Shown here: piece by piece, positions 62,409 to 64,000 of the stretch
Layout of the letters: the number at the start of each line of letters is the position of its first letter
Position numbering within the stretch: position 1 is the stretch's first letter
NCBI GenBank assembly: GCA_003612395.1
Contig: RAYQ01000020.1
Span: 1-64,000, forward strand
Direction: 5' to 3'
Origin: Parablautia intestinalis
GTDB lineage: Bacteria > Bacillota > Clostridia > Lachnospirales > Lachnospiraceae
DNA: 64,000 bases
Position numbers and translations under genes: made by a program
Notes under the pieces: generated by a model
Databases searched by the model: none
The model's input: only the letters and a program-made list of their open reading frames with translations
Told to the model about the DNA's origin: nothing

Positions 62409-62572
62409 CAAAATTTAGGCATCATAGGAATTCTTCATCCCTTAACTTTCTTATATCTACTATAACAATACGTACGCTTACACCGGAAGAATCGCCCAAG
62501 GCGATTCTTCGAAAGATGATTTAGAATTTCTTAGATGCCGTATTTAGGCATCATAGAAATTCTTCATCTTTT
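62409..62572 (-). repeat. Direct repeats and hairpin between nagB-like gene and sugar permeases
   Basis: ATTTAGGCATCATAG plus RAATTCTTCAT occurs at about 62413-62438 and 62540-62565, about 127 bp apart. Each copy encodes on the minus strand a tiny frame MKN(S/F)YDA. Between them GAAGAATCGCC (62489-62499 area) and GGCGATTCTTC form an 11-bp inverted repeat with a 3-base loop. No U-tract follows. Confidence 0.6.
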
Positions 62573-63407
62573 AGCCCTTAACCGCTCCCATTGCCAGGCT
62601 CTTTTGTATATTTTTACTTAAGAAAACATACAAAACCAGCGTTGGAATGGTTGCAATCGTAAGGCCCGCTCCAATCAATCCCCATTTTGTGGAATATTTT
62701 CCCACCATATCGTTAACACCCACCGTAATGGTCTTATATTTCTCGCCGCTTACAAAGGCAATGGCCAGCATCATCTCATTCCATGAGGACAAAAATGTCA
62801 AAATCGCCACTGTGGATAAAATCGGCTTCATTAACGGCATAATAATCTGCCAGAATACCCGGTAAATGTTAGCGCCGTCAATAAAAGCAGCCTCCTCTAA
62901 TTCCTTAGGCAGGGCCTCTAAGGTTCCCACCATCAGCAAAATCGCCGTAGGCATGGCAAAAGCCACATAAGGGATGATAAGTGCCCAGTATGTATCAAGC
63001 AAAGGCTTCATATTCACAAACAAAGGCAGGAGCACCGCATGAATAGACAGCATCATACCTGTCAGAAAAATGAAATACACCACTTTACTCAGCTTCCATA
63101 TAAGCCTTACTATCGCATAGGTTGCCATGGCGGACAGAACAAGAGTAAACAAAATTGTGGCTCCTGTAACCACCATGCTGTTAAACAGATATCTCCCCAG
63201 ATGGGCCTTCTCAAATACTCTTGCATAGTTATCCCATTCCCAGTTTTCCGGAAATCCCACAATATTACCGCCAAAGATTTCCTTATTGCTTTTCAGGGAA
63301 AAGGTAAACATCCAGTAAAGAGGAAACAGCTGGATTATGGTAACTGCAATTAAAAGGATTGTGGTAACAATTCCGGTTTTCTTCCCTTTTGCTTTCATTT
63401 TTTTCAT
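62571..63407 (-). CDS. Sugar ABC transporter permease, MalG type
   Basis: A 278-residue permease with six membrane spans. LIAVTIIQLFPLYWMFTFSL opens it, and EEAAFIDGANIYRVFWQIIM with downstream PLMKPILSTVAILTFLSSWN is the EAA motif (E-A-A-x-x-x-G-A) that contacts the ATPase. It pairs with the next gene upstream. Uptake of oligosaccharides, possibly host or milk glycans given GH29 nearby. Confidence 0.92.
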   Translation of the reverse strand: MKKMKAKGKKTGIVTTILLIAVTIIQLFPLYWMFTFSLKSNKEIFGGNIVGFPENWEWDNYARVFEKAHLGRYLFNSMVVTGATILFTLVLSAMATYAIVRLIWKLSKVVYFIFLTGMMLSIHAVLLPLFVNMKPLLDTYWALIIPYVAFAMPTAILLMVGTLEALPKELEEAAFIDGANIYRVFWQIIMPLMKPILSTVAILTFLSSWNEMMLAIAFVSGEKYKTITVGVNDMVGKYSTKWGLIGAGLTIATIPTLVLYVFLSKNIQKSLAMGAVKG

Positions 63408-63419
63408 CCGGTTTTCCTC

Positions 63420-64000
63420 CTAATCCTTTTGTATCCGGTTAAATATTTTCTGCACGGCAAACGTAAACAGTAAGCACTCTAAAATAATAAAAATTGCAAT
63501 TGCACTGGCATAACCATATTCGTTACTGATAAAGATCTTTTTATACATCAGAAGCGATGGAACCTCCGATGCATGCACTGGTCCCCCATTGGTCAGAATA
63601 TAAATTAAATCAAAAGATTTCAACGAGCCGATAATTGCAAAAATGACGCAGGCCTTAATCATAGGAACAATCATGGGTATAATCACTCTCCATGCGGTCT
63701 GAAACCTGTTAGCTCCATCTACCTGTGCTGCCTCAATAATTTCCGGCGATATGGATTTTGCAGCGGAATAAAAAAGAAGCATATGATAGCCGATATACTG
63801 CCACACCATAGGCACAAAACAAGCCACAAGAGCTGTTTTTTCATCTCCCAGCCACTCTCTTTCCAAAAACGGAAGGCCGAGCGCTTCCAGTCCCATATTC
63901 AAAAGTCCATAGGAGGGATGATAAATTTTCATCCACAAATGCGCAATAATTGTTCCTGAAATAATAACCGGAACAAAAAATGCATTTCGGTAAAAATTCT
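63420..64000 (-). CDS. Sugar ABC transporter permease, MalF type, 5' end beyond window
   Basis: The frame is open to the window edge, at least 193 residues. It starts inside FYRNAFFVPVIISGTIIAHL and shows the EAA motif PEIIEAAQVDGANRFQTAWR and VIIPMIVPMIKACVIFAIIG, then LTNGGPVHASEVPSLLMYKK. It ends 12 bp before the MalG-type permease. The binding protein is probably encoded just outside. Confidence 0.92.
   Translation of the reverse strand, partial: NFYRNAFFVPVIISGTIIAHLWMKIYHPSYGLLNMGLEALGLPFLEREWLGDEKTALVACFVPMVWQYIGYHMLLFYSAAKSISPEIIEAAQVDGANRFQTAWRVIIPMIVPMIKACVIFAIIGSLKSFDLIYILTNGGPVHASEVPSLLMYKKIFISNEYGYASAIAIFIILECLLFTFAVQKIFNRIQKD

Noticed and set aside
1..64000. tRNA, rRNA or CRISPR array
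   Set aside because: I saw no cloverleaf-like tRNA, rRNA segment or regularly spaced repeat array. Direct repeats found are single pairs.

Overview
The window looks like a chromosome segment of a gut-type Clostridia, most likely Lachnospiraceae. The evidence is a cysteine T-box ahead of cysE-cysS, mini-RNase III and RlmB next to cysS, AGGAGG-type ribosome binding sites with several TTG/GTG starts, GHKL/LytTR two-component systems, a cysteine-rich VLP fragment and sigma/HTH fragments typical of clostridial conjugative elements. The species cannot be named from the sequence.

Layout. (1) 0-4.4 kb: conserved housekeeping block on the minus strand (rlmB, mrnC, cysS, cysE) read from a TTGACA-17-TATGCT promoter through a T-box. 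(2) 4.4-8.2 kb: holin-like toxin ORF, LysR regulator, split chromate transporter pair, tubby-like protein and an Lgt. (3) 8.2-12.5 kb: debris of a conjugative-element regulatory trio, a restriction endonuclease with a Dam-type methylase, and a DinB-like protein. (4) 12.6-22.9 kb: a redox gene region framed by two paralogous LysR regulators. It holds aldo/keto reductases (one secreted as a lipoprotein), flavodoxins, an iron alcohol dehydrogenase remnant and a DUF4405 membrane protein. Many of these genes are broken by internal deletions and frameshifts. (5) 23-27 kb: ABC exporter with a winged-helix regulator and matching TTATCA/TGATAA palindromes, then transposon fragments.

(6) 27.5-49.7 kb: hot spot of peptide-sensing or peptide-immunity type modules. 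The first is a LytTR/GHKL pair with a lipoprotein, three membrane proteins and an ABC ATPase, with a tandem LytTR-like operator between the two halves. The second is a LanFEG/Cpr-like ABC with OmpR/HisKA regulators. A decayed agr-like regulator/kinase pair follows. The third intact module is a LytTR/GHKL pair with a 58-aa membrane protein and an ABC transporter. Between them lie IS remnants, a tautomerase, a duplicated unknown gene family, and a MATE pump preceded by what looks like a ribosome-stalling attenuator (leader peptide starting M-R-M-R inside an intrinsic terminator).

(7) 49.8-64 kb: mostly intact chromosomal genes: thioredoxin, IspF, a putative metallopeptidase, CE1-like esterase, GH29 fucosidase, flavodoxin, epimerase, MATE, chemotaxis receptor, a glucosamine-6-phosphate deaminase relative with an N-terminal cysteine-rich extension, and two sugar ABC permeases running off the end. 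The esterase, fucosidase, deaminase and permeases suggest a glycan-use locus.

The strongest candidates for undescribed biology are the M-R-M-R attenuator of the MATE gene and the two LytTR-controlled membrane/ABC modules. All functions are inferred from sequence reading by eye; no search or folding program was run.
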